Part shown: piece by piece, positions 8,179 through 16,616 of the stretch
How positions within the stretch are numbered: position 1 is the stretch's first letter
Layout: each line of letters opens with the position of its first letter
NCBI GenBank assembly: GCA_023481165.1
Contig: JAMCWO010000029.1
Span: 1-32,153, forward strand
Direction of reading: 5' to 3'
Length of the DNA stretch: 32,153 nt
Source of the DNA: Planctomycetota bacterium
Lineage (GTDB): Bacteria; Planctomycetota; Phycisphaerae; Sedimentisphaerales; Anaerobacaceae
Notes under the pieces: model-generated
The model's input: only the letters and a program-made list of their open reading frames with translations
Databases searched by the model: none
What the model was told of the DNA's origin: nothing
Program-made: the position numbers and the translations under genes

Positions 8179-8229
8179 GCGAACGACCCCTTCTGAGGGG
8201 CCGGACAAGCTCCCGGATCGAAGCAGAGA

Positions 8230-9660
8230 TCAATCGCCTGGGGCGGTCGCGTCCGCGATCTCCAGGATGCGCCACGAAGTCCAGTCGAGCGGCACGGGTC
8301 CCGCGTGCATCTGCGCGGTGGCGAAGACCTTCTGCGGCCGGCGCAAGGTCGTCAGCGGCACGCGGATCTGAATGTCCCGTCCAGCGCGGTGCACCCGGAT
8401 TTCCCGAGACGCGACCTCTCGGCCCCCATCGAAGACCTCATGGGTCAGCTCGCCGAGCACAACGTGGAGCTTCGGCATCTCAGGAAAGGGTGTAGCGCCG
8501 CGATAGCCGAACAGGTATACCGAGCAGCCGACCTCCCGCGCGAGCGGACGGCTCAGCCGGATCGAGAAGACCAGTGTCTCGCCCTCGATCTTAGCCGTCC
8601 ACATCACCACTCCCACCAGATACCCCCGCTCCTCCTGAGTCACCGGCGTCAGACCCTCCGACTCGCGGGACACACGCGCCGGCGGTGGCACGGCCTGCCC
8701 GGATAACGCGATCGGCGGGAAGTCGCCGAACAATTCGTTCCGCCGTACGAACGAGTCGAGAAAACGCGGCGTCGTCTCGTACTGCGTCTTGTGCTTCTTC
8801 AAAGCGTCCCTTTTGATACCCACCTGCCGCCCGTCGAGAGCGATGACCTCCCAGGGAATCCGGTCTTTGAGAAAGGCGGGCGGCTCCAACGGCGCCGCGG
8901 GATGAAATCCGAATGGCACCGGCCACTTCGTATAGTGCACCAGGTAAGGGTACACACGAGGCGTCATCGCCGGGGCAAGGTCGAAGAGCGCTACGCGGGC
9001 GAACAGGTAGAACGCTTTATGATCCGGATGATGGTCCGCCGGATGCGAGACGAAGACCTTCGTCGGGCGAAACTCGCGCAGGATCGTCGTCAGGTCCTTC
9101 AGAACCTCATCGCCCTTGTACGGCGCTCCCGGCCGAAAGGCATTCTGGTACGGCACCGCCGTGGCGCGCGAGAGCCTGCCCCGCACCGGCCGCGCACCGT
9201 CCCAGGCCCGATACCACATTTGGAGTGTCCCGAAATCCGGATAGCCGAGAAAGACGAGATCGGCCGCCGGAGCGCCCAGCGTCGCATCCGCCGCCAGGGC
9301 CTCGCCGTGCCGGATTTCGCCCATGCCCTCGACGCCGCGCGGGGTGAGTACCGGACGTTTCTCGTACCGAATGAAGGACCACTCGTAGAAATCCCCGTAG
9401 GTCAGAAACACGATCCGGATAGGCAGCCCCAGGGCCACGCCCTGCTGGATGACCCCGCCGCAGCCCAGGACTTCATCATCCGGATGCGGGGCCAGGATCA
9501 GCAGGCGATCCGCCGGAGCGAGCGTCAGCTTGGGCCGGGGCAGACCCTCGACTTGCGCCGTTCCGCCCTGATCTGCCAGGACGATGGATGACCTGACACA
9601 CAGGAACGCCATCGCCCACGCGATGGCGGCGGGCATGAAGATGTCCTTCCGTGGCTTCAT
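8230..9660 (-). CDS. Exported PIG-L family deacetylase
   Basis: 476 residues. Start is the ATG at 9660: AGGAGGA lies just upstream, and the longer open frame to 9684 would place that ribosome site inside the coding region. A signal peptide (about 1-30, ending IVLADQ) predicts export. The zinc-binding motifs of the LmbE/PIG-L fold are present: APHPDDE at 57-63 and HPADHHPDH at 206-214. The family removes acetyl groups from GlcNAc-type substrates such as GlcNAc-PI, GlcNAc-inositol or bacillithiol precursors; the substrate here is unknown. Residues from about 330 to the end form an extra beta-rich domain. It follows the GNAT gene by a single base, so the two are translationally coupled. Confidence 0.92.
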   Translation of the reverse strand: MKPRKDIFMPAAIAWAMAFLCVRSSIVLADQGGTAQVEGLPRPKLTLAPADRLLILAPHPDDEVLGCGGVIQQGVALGLPIRIVFLTYGDFYEWSFIRYEKRPVLTPRGVEGMGEIRHGEALAADATLGAPAADLVFLGYPDFGTLQMWYRAWDGARPVRGRLSRATAVPYQNAFRPGAPYKGDEVLKDLTTILREFRPTKVFVSHPADHHPDHKAFYLFARVALFDLAPAMTPRVYPYLVHYTKWPVPFGFHPAAPLEPPAFLKDRIPWEVIALDGRQVGIKRDALKKHKTQYETTPRFLDSFVRRNELFGDFPPIALSGQAVPPPARVSRESEGLTPVTQEERGYLVGVVMWTAKIEGETLVFSIRLSRPLAREVGCSVYLFGYRGATPFPEMPKLHVVLGELTHEVFDGGREVASREIRVHRAGRDIQIRVPLTTLRRPQKVFATAQMHAGPVPLDWTSWRILEIADATAPGD

Positions 9661-9661
9661 C

Positions 9662-10318
9662 TCAATCCTCCTTTGTCCACCCATAGATGACGGTCAATGT
9701 CCTCTTATATCCTCTTCCTTCAGGCAGGATCAGCGGCTGCTCCCCGAGCAGACGAAATCCCATCGTCTCGAAGAACCGCCGGCCTCCCTCATTCTCGCCC
9801 CAGGCGACCAGGTGAATGCCCCGAATGCTCTGCTCCAGAACCTGCCGGCGGAAATGCTCGATCAGTTGCCGGCCCAGACCCCACCCGCGAAAACCCTGCC
9901 GCAGGTTGATATGGAGATGAGCCGGGTACTTATTCAGGTCCGGCCTGGGCCGACCTCCGGCCCAAGCCGTCTTGATAAAGGCTGCCAGAAGCCGATACGT
10001 CTCGGCCCGCCAAAGCGCGCCGCGGCGGATCGCCCCGAGCACGGCGGCGGGAACAATCTTCCTCGCGATCACCCGGTCGCACCGGTGCGTATCCAGGCAG
10101 CCGGTCAGGTAGCCAACCACTATCCCGTCACATTCGGCCACCCAAAGCGATTGCGGTTCCCAGTCCGTATAGTAGCGCATCAGGAAGTCCGCGACGGCCT
10201 CGTGGTCGTGGAAGTACAAATCGACCGTGCGCCCCTTGTCGGCGGTATTCCAAGAGATCTCCCGAACCACCTCCCGGTCCTCCGACCGATACTTGCGAAC
10301 GATAGCATCTTGGCTCAT
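9662..10318 (-). CDS. GNAT family N-acetyltransferase
   Basis: 218 residues from the ATG at 10318; GGGA lies about 5 bases upstream, and the frame runs only four codons further to a TTG. The acetyl-CoA pyrophosphate loop is clear: QGFRGWGLGRQL, with Arg144-x-x-Gly-x-Gly. The preceding strand (PAHLHINLR) and the following GIHLVAWGENEGGRRFFETMGF are the usual beta4-beta5 and C-terminal GNAT features. It transfers an acetyl group from acetyl-CoA to an unknown amine. Its stop codon is one base before the start of the PIG-L deacetylase, so an acetylation/deacetylation pair on related substrates is an attractive inference, not shown. Confidence 0.92.
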   Translation of the reverse strand: MSQDAIVRKYRSEDREVVREISWNTADKGRTVDLYFHDHEAVADFLMRYYTDWEPQSLWVAECDGIVVGYLTGCLDTHRCDRVIARKIVPAAVLGAIRRGALWRAETYRLLAAFIKTAWAGGRPRPDLNKYPAHLHINLRQGFRGWGLGRQLIEHFRRQVLEQSIRGIHLVAWGENEGGRRFFETMGFRLLGEQPLILPEGRGYKRTLTVIYGWTKED

Positions 10319-10410
10319 CACAGTTCCCAATGCTCTATTCGCCTAGCATTCTATCCGCGCGGGTATCTGACGAGAATTGAGCAATTGGAGCTTATTGTGC
10401 GGAACAGGAT

Positions 10411-10542
10411 CGCAAGCCTGGCTTGGGTGGCACGGCCAAACTCGTTTGACCGTGCTCCATCGCATACAGGAAACACGCTCAATCCTTCGGCGCGATCAGG
10501 GGGGTCGCTGCGCTGGGGCGTGCCACCAGAGCAAGGCTTGCG
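10411..10542. repeat. Nested 132-bp inverted repeat downstream of bipA
   Basis: The outer arms start CGCAAGCCTGGCTTGGGTGG on the left and are matched by GTGCCACCAGAGCAAGGC on the right, an imperfect inverted repeat of about 23 bp. Inside is a shorter palindrome, GCACGGCCAAAC / GTTTGACCGTGC (10430-10455), related to 12897-12945. The element ends 2 bp before the bipA stop codon. A small palindrome, CCGCAAG/CTTGCGG (10548-10565), lies in the last bipA codons. Confidence 0.75.
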
Positions 10543-10544
10543 TT

Positions 10545-12416
10545 CTACCGCAAGACCGCTTGCGGCCCCAAGCGCTCGGCCCGACGACGCTGGCCTTCCT
10601 TGAGCAGGCGTTTGCGCATCCGCAGCGAACCCGGGCAGACTTCCACCAGTTCATCCTGCTGGATGTACTCGAGCATCGCCTCCAGGCTCAAGATCCGCGC
10701 CGGGCGGACCCGGGCGGCCTCATCCTTGCTGGACGTCCGCATGTTCGACATTTGCTTGGCCTTGGCCGCGTTGACCACGATGTCGTTGTCCTTGCAGTGC
10801 TCGCCGATGACCTGGCCCTCGTAGACCTCATCGCCCGGCCGGACGAAAAAGAAGCCCCGCTCGTAGAGTGCGTCCAGCGCGTAGGCAGTCACAGAGCCGG
10901 TCTCGCTCTGAATCATCACGCCGGCCTGCCGGTCGGGAATCGAGCCCCGCATCGGCTCGTACCGCTCGAACGTATGGTGCATGATCGCCCGGCCCTGGGT
11001 GGCTGTCAGAATGCGGGCATTGAGGCCGAAAAGGCCCCGCGACGGGATCATGAATTCCATATGCACGTAGTCGCTGGCGCCGCTTTTGGTGTCCATTTTG
11101 AGCAGCTCGCTGCGGCGGGTGCCGATCAGGCTCATCACCGCGTTCTGGCAGTCCGCCGGGCACTCGATGACCAAGCGCTCGATCGGCTCCTGCTTGACGC
11201 CGTCCTTCATCCGGATGATGACCTCCGGCTTGCCCACGCAGAGTTCGTAGTCCTCCCGCCGCATATTCTCCAAGAGGATACCCAAGTGCATCAGGCCCCG
11301 GCCGGAGACGATGAATTCGTCGGCGGCCCGCCCCTGCTCCACGCGCAGGGCCACATTCGTCTGAAGCTCCTTGTCCAAGCGGTCGCGAATCTGCAGCGAC
11401 GTCACATACCGCCCGTCCCGGCCCGCGAACGGACCATTGTTGACCTGGAAGGTCATGCTCATCGTCGGCTCGTCGATGGCCACGATGGGCAGCGCGGTGG
11501 GCTCATCCGGACAGGCGATCGTATCGCCGATATCGACCGGGTCCAGACCGCCCACGGCGCAGATATCCCCCGCCCAGACTTCGTCGGCCCGTTTCTTGGC
11601 GATGCCCTCGTACTCGTACAACTGGACCACCTTCTGCTGCGTGTGATTGCCCTGCTTGTCAATCACGGTGATCGGCTGGGCCTGGGTGAGCTTGCCCGCG
11701 AAGACCTTTCCGACCGCCACGCGCCCGACGTAGTCGGAGTATTCCAGCGAGGTCACGAGCATCTGCAGGGGCTTGTCCGGGTCGGCCTTCGGGGCCGGAA
11801 TATTGCGGATGATCGCCTCGTAGACCGGCTTCATATTGCGGTTGGGCTTCGACAGATCCATCGTCGCCCACCCTTCCTTGGCCGAGGCGTAGATCACCGG
11901 AAAGTCCAGCGAATCGTCATTGGCTTCCAACTCGACGAACAGGTCAAAGACTTCGTTGACCACGTCCTCGGGCCGGGAATCGGGGCGGTCTACCTTGTTG
12001 ACCACCAGGATGGGTTTTAGACCGTGTTGCAGGGCCTTGGTCAGCACGAACCGCGTCTGCGGCATCGGCCCATCGAACGCATCGACGACCAGCAGCACGC
12101 CATCGGTCATCTTGAGCACCCGCTCGACCTCGCCGCCGAAATCGGCATGCCCTGGCGTATCGACGATATTGATCTTGTACTCCCGCCCATCGCCGTTGCT
12201 GTACTGGATGGCGCAATTTTTGCTGAGGATCGTGATGCCGCGCTCGCGTTCGAGCGGGTTGGAGTCCATGATCAGGCTGTGGTCGCCGCCGGACATCTTC
12301 TCCAGCTCTTCCTGCCGGAACATGCCCGACTGATAGAGAAGCTGGTCCACCAGCGTCGTCTTGCCATGGTCTACATGGGCGATAATCGCCACGTTGCGTA
12401 CATTTTCTGCAAACAT
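10545..12416 (-). CDS. typA: Ribosome-associated GTPase BipA/TypA
   Basis: 623 residues from the ATG at 12416 ([20 protein letters not shown]), which matches the family N-terminus; GAAGGA precedes it. An ATG at 12446 is in frame but would add ten residues. The GTPase motifs are intact: G1 AHVDHGKTT, switch region RERGIT, G3 DTPGH, G4 NKVD. The EF-G-like domains III and V and the BipA-specific C-terminal domain follow ([34 protein letters not shown]). BipA binds the 70S ribosome, assists 50S assembly and is needed under cold and other stresses. Near residues 48-57 ([10 protein letters not shown]) lies a 30-bp stretch that recurs in the isomerase gene. A promoter is at 12663-12690. The tail after RRRAERLG is slightly longer than usual. 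Confidence 0.97.
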   Translation of the reverse strand: MFAENVRNVAIIAHVDHGKTTLVDQLLYQSGMFRQEELEKMSGGDHSLIMDSNPLERERGITILSKNCAIQYSNGDGREYKINIVDTPGHADFGGEVERVLKMTDGVLLVVDAFDGPMPQTRFVLTKALQHGLKPILVVNKVDRPDSRPEDVVNEVFDLFVELEANDDSLDFPVIYASAKEGWATMDLSKPNRNMKPVYEAIIRNIPAPKADPDKPLQMLVTSLEYSDYVGRVAVGKVFAGKLTQAQPITVIDKQGNHTQQKVVQLYEYEGIAKKRADEVWAGDICAVGGLDPVDIGDTIACPDEPTALPIVAIDEPTMSMTFQVNNGPFAGRDGRYVTSLQIRDRLDKELQTNVALRVEQGRAADEFIVSGRGLMHLGILLENMRREDYELCVGKPEVIIRMKDGVKQEPIERLVIECPADCQNAVMSLIGTRRSELLKMDTKSGASDYVHMEFMIPSRGLFGLNARILTATQGRAIMHHTFERYEPMRGSIPDRQAGVMIQSETGSVTAYALDALYERGFFFVRPGDEVYEGQVIGEHCKDNDIVVNAAKAKQMSNMRTSSKDEAARVRPARILSLEAMLEYIQQDELVEVCPGSLRMRKRLLKEGQRRRAERLGPQAVLR

Positions 12417-12462
12417 AGTCCTTCGATTTCCTTTGACCTCGTCCATAGTGGGCCCGGCTCGG

Positions 12463-12522
12463 AGTTTGAAGTTCGAGTGTGAAGTCTGAAGTTCTCTGAC
12501 TTTACACTTCCTGCTTCAAACT
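12463..12522. repeat. TTTGAAG inverted repeat, copy 1
   Basis: AGTTTGAAG at the left pairs with CTTCAAACT at the right; the interior repeats GTGTGAAGTCTGAAGTT-like motifs. It would be in the 5' leader of the bipA mRNA. A relative is directly upstream of the NUDIX gene at 24194-24290. Confidence 0.65.
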
Positions 12523-12662
12523 TGCCACTTTCTTCTTTGCCATCGGGGGAGCCATGACACCTGCAACCTCGCATACGCCATACTGGATGCGGCATCGCAG
12601 TGTTCATGTCCTTGAGCGGCGTCGAATGCCCGGCCGATTCTGAACCCAGCTACAAGTCCAGT

Positions 12663-12690
12663 ATTGTACCAGATGGCACACCAAATGCAA
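12663..12690 (-). promoter_or_regulatory. Predicted sigma-70-type promoter of bipA
   Basis: On the minus strand TTGCAT (12690-12685), a 16-bp spacer and TACAAT (12668-12663). Transcription would start near 12655, giving a leader of about 240 nt that includes the TTTGAAG repeat. The same TTGCAT-N16-TAnAAT layout lies before dctP. Confidence 0.5.
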
Positions 12691-12747
12691 GACCATTAGC
12701 GACTCCCCGCGAGGCAAACGCAAAGCCCGTCAACGGCGCCCCCTGTA

Positions 12748-12847
12748 TGTCATTGTGAGCGAAGCGAAGTAATCTCCTGTGCTGGGGAGTGAGATTGCTT
12801 TCCCCGCCTGCGCGGGGGCAGGCTTCGCTGCGCTCCTCGCAATGACA
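12748..12847. repeat. GTCATTGCGAG-family inverted repeat, copy 1
   Basis: It runs from TGTCATTGTGAGCGAAGCGA to CTCCTCGCAATGACA, an imperfect 100-bp inverted repeat with an inner CCCCGCCTGCGCGGGGG hairpin. Relatives are at 25852-25930 (full) and 7027-7060 (half). Confidence 0.8.
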
Positions 12848-12896
12848 TAATTCCTTTTTTTGCAACAACTTACGTCGCCCACCCAGATCCGGACGG

Positions 12897-12945
12897 CGCG
12901 GCCAAACCACGCCCAGAGCGGGGTCGAATGGGTCGTTTGACCGTG
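12897..12945. repeat. GGCCAAAC...GTTTGACC palindrome, copy 2
   Basis: GCGCGGCCAAAC and GTTTGACCGTGC flank 25 bp. The same ends make the tight palindrome at 10430-10455, inside the nested repeat downstream of bipA. So related ends lie on both sides of bipA, about 2.4 kb apart. Confidence 0.6.
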
Positions 12946-13117
12946 CTCGTCCGGAAATGATCCACAGCCCGCCTGCGTTCTCCCGTCCGGAATGAGCGCA
13001 AGGCGTCGCAAGCCCTCCCCACCGGTACCCCAAACGCGATAAACACGGTTTCCCCAGCGGATGTAAAGTATGTTCTGCAAATGACTTGCGCCACGGCCGC
13101 AGAGTCATCCCTCGTCT

Positions 13118-13145
13118 GTACGGGCGAAAGGTCTTTCGCCCCTAC
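13118..13145. repeat. GTAGGGGCGAA hairpin, copy 1
   Basis: A 28-bp near-perfect palindrome: GTACGGGCGAAAGG then TCTTTCGCCCCTAC. The same length and ends occur at 14408-14435. Confidence 0.75.
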
Positions 13146-13419
13146 CCTTGGGGGTTCCACCCCCAATCCCCCGAGGTTCTCCGCTTTGGGCCAATGGCAT
13201 GGTAGCAGGAGCATGTCGCATTTCCTTTGTCTGGAGGCAGATAGACCACTATGATGAGCAGCGCGTGTAATTGCGGGCGAATTTGCGCGACGCCATGTTC
13301 AATTCGGGACCGAAGTAAGCTTTTCCGGGGATTCCTTGCACTTTCCTAATGGCTCGACCAAGATGGGATGGCGCAAAGGACCTCCGTGCGGTCACCTTTG
13401 AAAGACGTGGGAGATCAAT

Positions 13420-14322
13420 ATGGCAAGCAGCGATCGAGGGAAAACCGAGTGGGTAGTCAATCGTCGCAATGCGCTGCGCGTAATAGCGAGTTCGGGGGCC
13501 GTTCTCATGGCCGGCGGGGCAAAGGCTTCCAGGGGCGAGCGGACCGGCGGCGCGGGGCGGATCAGGCAGTCGGTCGCCTACTGGTGCGTGCAGAAGTACT
13601 GGAGAAGATGTCCGGCGGCGACCACAGCGCGGGAACTTGGGTGCCGGAGCGTCGAGTTGGTCGAGCCGAAGGATTGGCCCATCCTCAAGAAGTATGGGCT
13701 CGTGTGTGCCATCGCCAATAGTCACTGGTTCGACAAGGGCATGAACAACCCGCAATACCACGAGATGTGTCTGGGCAAGTTGCGGGAGGCCATTGAAGCG
13801 TGCGGGGATGCGGGGTTTCCCAACGTGATCACGTTCACCGGACTGGCTGGGGGGATCGGGCCGGAGGAGGGCATCAGGAATTGCGTCGCCGGATATAAGA
13901 AGATCATGAGCTACGCGGAAAAGCGGAAGGTCAACCTCTGCCTGGAAGTGCTGAACAGCCGCGTGGCGGTCGATATGGTGGGCGTCCCCGGCTACCAGGG
14001 CGACCACACGGACTATTGCATGAAGATCGTCCAGCAGGTGGGCTCGCCCCGGATGAAACTGCTGTTCGACATCTTCTATGTGCAGATCATGGATGGGGAC
14101 ATCATCGCCCGCATCCGGCAGTACCGGGACTACATCGGGCACTACCACACCGCCGGCAATCCCGGCCGAGGCGAACTGGACGACCGGCAGGAGATCAACT
14201 ATCGCCCCATCATGGAGGAGATCGCCCGCAGCGGCTATAGCGGCTACGTCGGTCACGAATTCATCCCGACGCGCGACCCGCTGGGCGGCCTGCGGCAGGC
14301 CGTCGCGCTAGGCGATATGTAA
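13420..14322 (+). CDS. Exported hydroxypyruvate isomerase-like TIM-barrel protein
   Basis: 300 residues from the ATG at 13420, with GGGAG upstream. The N-terminus is Tat-like: NRRNALRVIASSGAVLMAGG, then AxA. The core is a sugar-phosphate isomerase/epimerase barrel close to hydroxypyruvate isomerase (Hyi), which interconverts hydroxypyruvate and tartronate semialdehyde. The paired catalytic glutamates of the family are likely Glu176 (CLEVLNSR) and Glu280 (YVGHEF), and HYHTAGNPGRGELD is characteristic. Export makes a classic role in glyoxylate metabolism uncertain; an extracellular sugar isomerase is possible. Residues 60-70 ([11 protein letters not shown]) are encoded by a 30-bp stretch identical to part of bipA and do not resemble the family there as I remember it. 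Transcribed alone. Confidence 0.86.
   Translation: MASSDRGKTEWVVNRRNALRVIASSGAVLMAGGAKASRGERTGGAGRIRQSVAYWCVQKYWRRCPAATTARELGCRSVELVEPKDWPILKKYGLVCAIANSHWFDKGMNNPQYHEMCLGKLREAIEACGDAGFPNVITFTGLAGGIGPEEGIRNCVAGYKKIMSYAEKRKVNLCLEVLNSRVAVDMVGVPGYQGDHTDYCMKIVQQVGSPRMKLLFDIFYVQIMDGDIIARIRQYRDYIGHYHTAGNPGRGELDDRQEINYRPIMEEIARSGYSGYVGHEFIPTRDPLGGLRQAVALGDM
13599..13628. repeat. 30-bp exact inverted duplicate of bipA 12276-12305
   Basis: Starting CTGGAGAAGATGTCC and ending GGCGACCACAGC, all 30 bases equal the reverse complement of 12276-12305. In bipA the frame reads [10 protein letters not shown]; here a different frame is used. Confidence 0.9.
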
Positions 14323-14407
14323 TTCTCGGTCCCAAACACCGACTATTTCAACGTGGTCGGCCGACCCATGGCATCGCCTGACGGTGCCGTGGTTTGTTCC
14401 GTCCGTT

Positions 14408-14435
14408 GCAGGGGCGAATGATTATTCGCCCCTAC
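14408..14435. repeat. GTAGGGGCGAA hairpin, copy 2
   Basis: GCAGGGGCGAATGA then TTATTCGCCCCTAC, a 28-bp near-perfect palindrome in the 191-bp gap between two tandem genes, about 80 bp before the next start codon. Same family as 13118-13145. Confidence 0.75.
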
Positions 14436-14513
14436 CGCCCGCGGTCAAGGCCCGGGCGGAATTTGCCGATAATCCTTTGTCCCTTTTCCGCTACCTTTCG
14501 GGAGGATTATCGT

Positions 14514-15491
14514 ATGCGCGCAGAGCAAACGGCCGAGGCGACACCGACAGAACGTCCGATATCCGGACTGCCCGTGGACACGGGCATTCTCTTCGCCAAC
14601 CATAAAGGCGTCTACCAGCGGGGCATCGAGAAGACCAAGACAAAACTGCTACGAAAACTGGGTTTTCTCGCGAACTTCCTGGACGCGGACGAGAAGATCG
14701 TCTTCGTCACGACCGGCTGCTCCCCCTATTCGACGTTCGAACTCCTGACGATGGGGGCCGTCTGGGTGAGTCTGCTCAAACGGTCCTTGTTCGTGTTCAC
14801 GAATAAACGTCTGTTCCTTATCCCTACCACCTGGCAACTGGACTACCGCGGGTCCATCGCGCAGATCCTGTACCAGGACTGCAAGCGGCTGCAAGTCAGC
14901 GGCTCGGGACTGGTGGCGGAGTACCATACCGGCAAGAAGGACCGGTTCCCCAACATCCCGCGCCGGGACCGCCAGATCATCAAGCACTTCCAATTCGTGA
15001 CCGGCGAATCCGACCAGCGCAGCGAGACTCCGCAGCGGAATCATCTATGCCCGAATTGCACGCAGATTCTGCCCACCCGCGCCGTGACATGCCCCTCCTG
15101 CGGGCTCGAATTCAAGAGCCGGGCCAAGTCCCTCACGCGGTCCATCCTCCTGCCGGGCGGCGGGTACTTCTACACCGGGCACCCCTTCCTGGGGGCCTGC
15201 GACGCCCTGGGCGAGGCCTATCTCGTGATTCTCAACCTGGTGGTCCTCTTCGCCGGCCTGCGCGGCGACGCGGAGGCCATGGCAACCTTGCCGGTGTTTC
15301 TGGTGCTCCTGGCAATCGAAAAGATAGGCACCGTTTACCACTCGAACAGCTTCCTGGCCGAATTCATTCCGGAAAACCTCAAAGCGCTCCTGCGCGGCCG
15401 GCCGGTACAAAGGACACAGCCGGAACCGCCGCCCATCCCAGCGCCGCCGCAACCCCGACATCAGCCCGAAGATGTCCTGTCCCTCCGTTAA
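14514..15491 (+). CDS. Membrane protein with PH-like domain and zinc ribbon
   Basis: 325 residues from the ATG at 14514, which has GGAGG 8 bases upstream; the longer open frame has no such site. Residues about 15-160 look like a bacterial PH-like module (SLLKRSLFVFTNKRLFLIP is typical of these). A zinc ribbon follows, with four cysteines in CPNC-x(11)-CPSC. Next, PGGGYFYTGHPFLG and two hydrophobic helices (AYLVILNLVVLFAGL, TLPVFLVLLAIEKIG) suggest TM2-like membrane insertion. The C-terminus is a Pro-rich tail. The likely role is a membrane-bound sensor or scaffold; no enzyme is implied. Partners are unknown and the neighbours do not help. Confidence 0.75.
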   Translation: MRAEQTAEATPTERPISGLPVDTGILFANHKGVYQRGIEKTKTKLLRKLGFLANFLDADEKIVFVTTGCSPYSTFELLTMGAVWVSLLKRSLFVFTNKRLFLIPTTWQLDYRGSIAQILYQDCKRLQVSGSGLVAEYHTGKKDRFPNIPRRDRQIIKHFQFVTGESDQRSETPQRNHLCPNCTQILPTRAVTCPSCGLEFKSRAKSLTRSILLPGGGYFYTGHPFLGACDALGEAYLVILNLVVLFAGLRGDAEAMATLPVFLVLLAIEKIGTVYHSNSFLAEFIPENLKALLRGRPVQRTQPEPPPIPAPPQPRHQPEDVLSLR

Positions 15492-15511
15492 ACGTACACT
15501 ACAGATTGAAC

Positions 15512-15582
15512 GGTGCGTGGTACGCACCCTACAGCCTACAGCCGCAGGCCGCACGTCATTCGTAGGATGCGTGCCACGCGCC
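15512..15582. repeat. GGTGCGTGGTACGCACCCTAC palindromic element, copy 1
   Basis: The left end GGTGCGTGGTACGCACC is itself a hairpin; the right end GTCATTCGTAGG leads to ATGCGTGCCACGCGCC, its inverted relative. A second, shorter copy is at 27213-27258. Confidence 0.75.
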
Positions 15583-15640
15583 GTCGTCATCTGCAGCGCC
15601 ATCCTCCGGACCACCGGCCCGACATCCTCTTTTCCGCCGC

Positions 15641-15669
15641 TTGACATGGGTCCCGCGTTTCATTCCAAT
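15641..15669 (+). promoter_or_regulatory. Predicted promoter of the dienelactone hydrolase gene
   Basis: A consensus -35, TTGACA (15641-15646), is followed by a 17-bp spacer and TCCAAT (15664-15669). The -10 lies in a perfect 10-bp palindrome, TCCAATTGGA (15664-15673), a possible operator. CAATTGGAG recurs about 35 bp downstream, before the ribosome site. Confidence 0.6.
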
Positions 15670-15727
15670 TGGAGCCGAGGATGTTCCGAAATGGATCGGC
15701 AATTGGAGAAAAGAAGGAGAGCAGATC

Positions 15728-16579
15728 ATGAACACACGATGGACTGATCTATACGATGCCTGCGCCGGCCGCTTAGTGGCACGGCGGGAATTCGTCACGG
15801 GAGCGGTCGATCTCGTCGGAGGTGCGGCGGTCGTCGCCGCCCTGGTGCCTGCGATCACGGCCCAGGCCGACATCGTTCCCAAGGATGACCCGCGTCTGCA
15901 CACCGAATGGATTCGATACTCCGCGCCCGCGGGCGAGATGCGGGCCTACCTCGCCCGGCAGAAAGAAGAGAAGAAACGGCCGGCCGTGGTCGTGATCCAC
16001 GAGAATCGCGGTCTTACGCCGCACATCCAGGATGTGGCCCGGCGGATGGCGCTGGAGGGATTCCTGACCCTGGCGCCGGACGCCCTCTCGCCCATGGGAG
16101 GGACTCCCGAGGACACCAGCCAGGTCCCCGCCCTGATCGGGAAGCTGGACGCCGAAACAACGGCCCGGAACTTCGTCGCGGCGGTCCAGTACCTCAAGAC
16201 CCATCCGCTCTCTACGGGCAAGGTCGGGTGCACCGGCTTCTGCTGGGGCGGCGGCATGACCAACCAGGTGGCCGTACGCTCGCCCGACCTGCTGGCGGCC
16301 GTGCCCTACTACGGCATGCAACCGGCATTGCAGGATGTGCCGAAGATCAAGGCCGCCCTGCTCCTTCAGTATGCGGGCAACGATGAGCGGATCAATCGCG
16401 GCATACCGGCGTTCGAAGAGGCCCTCAAGAAGGCCAAAGTCGAGTCCAAGATCTACATCTATCAGGGGGCCCAGCACGCGTTCAACAACGACACGAACCC
16501 GGACCGCTACAACAAAGAGGCCGCCGACCTGGCCTGGAAGCGCACGATCGCGTTCTTCAAAGAGAAACTCCAGACGTGA
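15728..16579 (+). CDS. Exported dienelactone hydrolase family protein
   Basis: 283 residues. Start at the ATG at 15728, directly after AAGGAGAGCAGATC. Residues 16-47 (VARREFVTGAVDLVGG onward) are hydrophobic and end in AxA-like sites, a probable Tat-like export signal. The alpha/beta-hydrolase core has the family's triad: Cys172 in GFCWGGG, Asp219 in GNDERI and His250 in GAQHAF; Glu92 in HENRGL corresponds to the conserved Glu that deprotonates the cysteine. Dienelactone hydrolase opens lactone rings in aromatic degradation, but exported relatives may act on other esters. No chlorocatechol genes lie nearby, so a broad carboxylesterase role is more likely. It is convergent with the sulfatase maturase, with a palindromic element in the gap. 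Confidence 0.92.
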   Translation: MNTRWTDLYDACAGRLVARREFVTGAVDLVGGAAVVAALVPAITAQADIVPKDDPRLHTEWIRYSAPAGEMRAYLARQKEEKKRPAVVVIHENRGLTPHIQDVARRMALEGFLTLAPDALSPMGGTPEDTSQVPALIGKLDAETTARNFVAAVQYLKTHPLSTGKVGCTGFCWGGGMTNQVAVRSPDLLAAVPYYGMQPALQDVPKIKAALLLQYAGNDERINRGIPAFEEALKKAKVESKIYIYQGAQHAFNNDTNPDRYNKEAADLAWKRTIAFFKEKLQT

Positions 16580-16616
16580 TGTAAGAGCGACACGAACGCC
16601 GAACAAGATCGAGTCC

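Larger units (their letters stand above)
12417..13419. other. 1-kb repeat island between divergent bipA and isomerase genes
   Basis: No credible gene; the open frames read repeat sequence. It holds, left to right, a TTTGAAG-type inverted repeat (12463-12522), the bipA promoter, a 100-bp GTCATTG element (12748-12847), a GGCCAAAC/GTTTGACC palindrome (12897-12945) and a GGGGCGAA hairpin (13118-13145). GGGAG before 13420 is the ribosome site of the isomerase gene. Confidence 0.7.

Noticed and set aside
8179-8229. GGCCCC/GGGGTC hairpin as terminator of the PIG-L gene
   Set aside because: The stem is short and no T-run follows.
10377-12020. Plus-strand open frame of 547 codons
   Set aside because: It is the antisense shadow of bipA; its composition is Arg/His/Asp/Leu-rich with no motifs, and the minus strand carries a complete GTPase.
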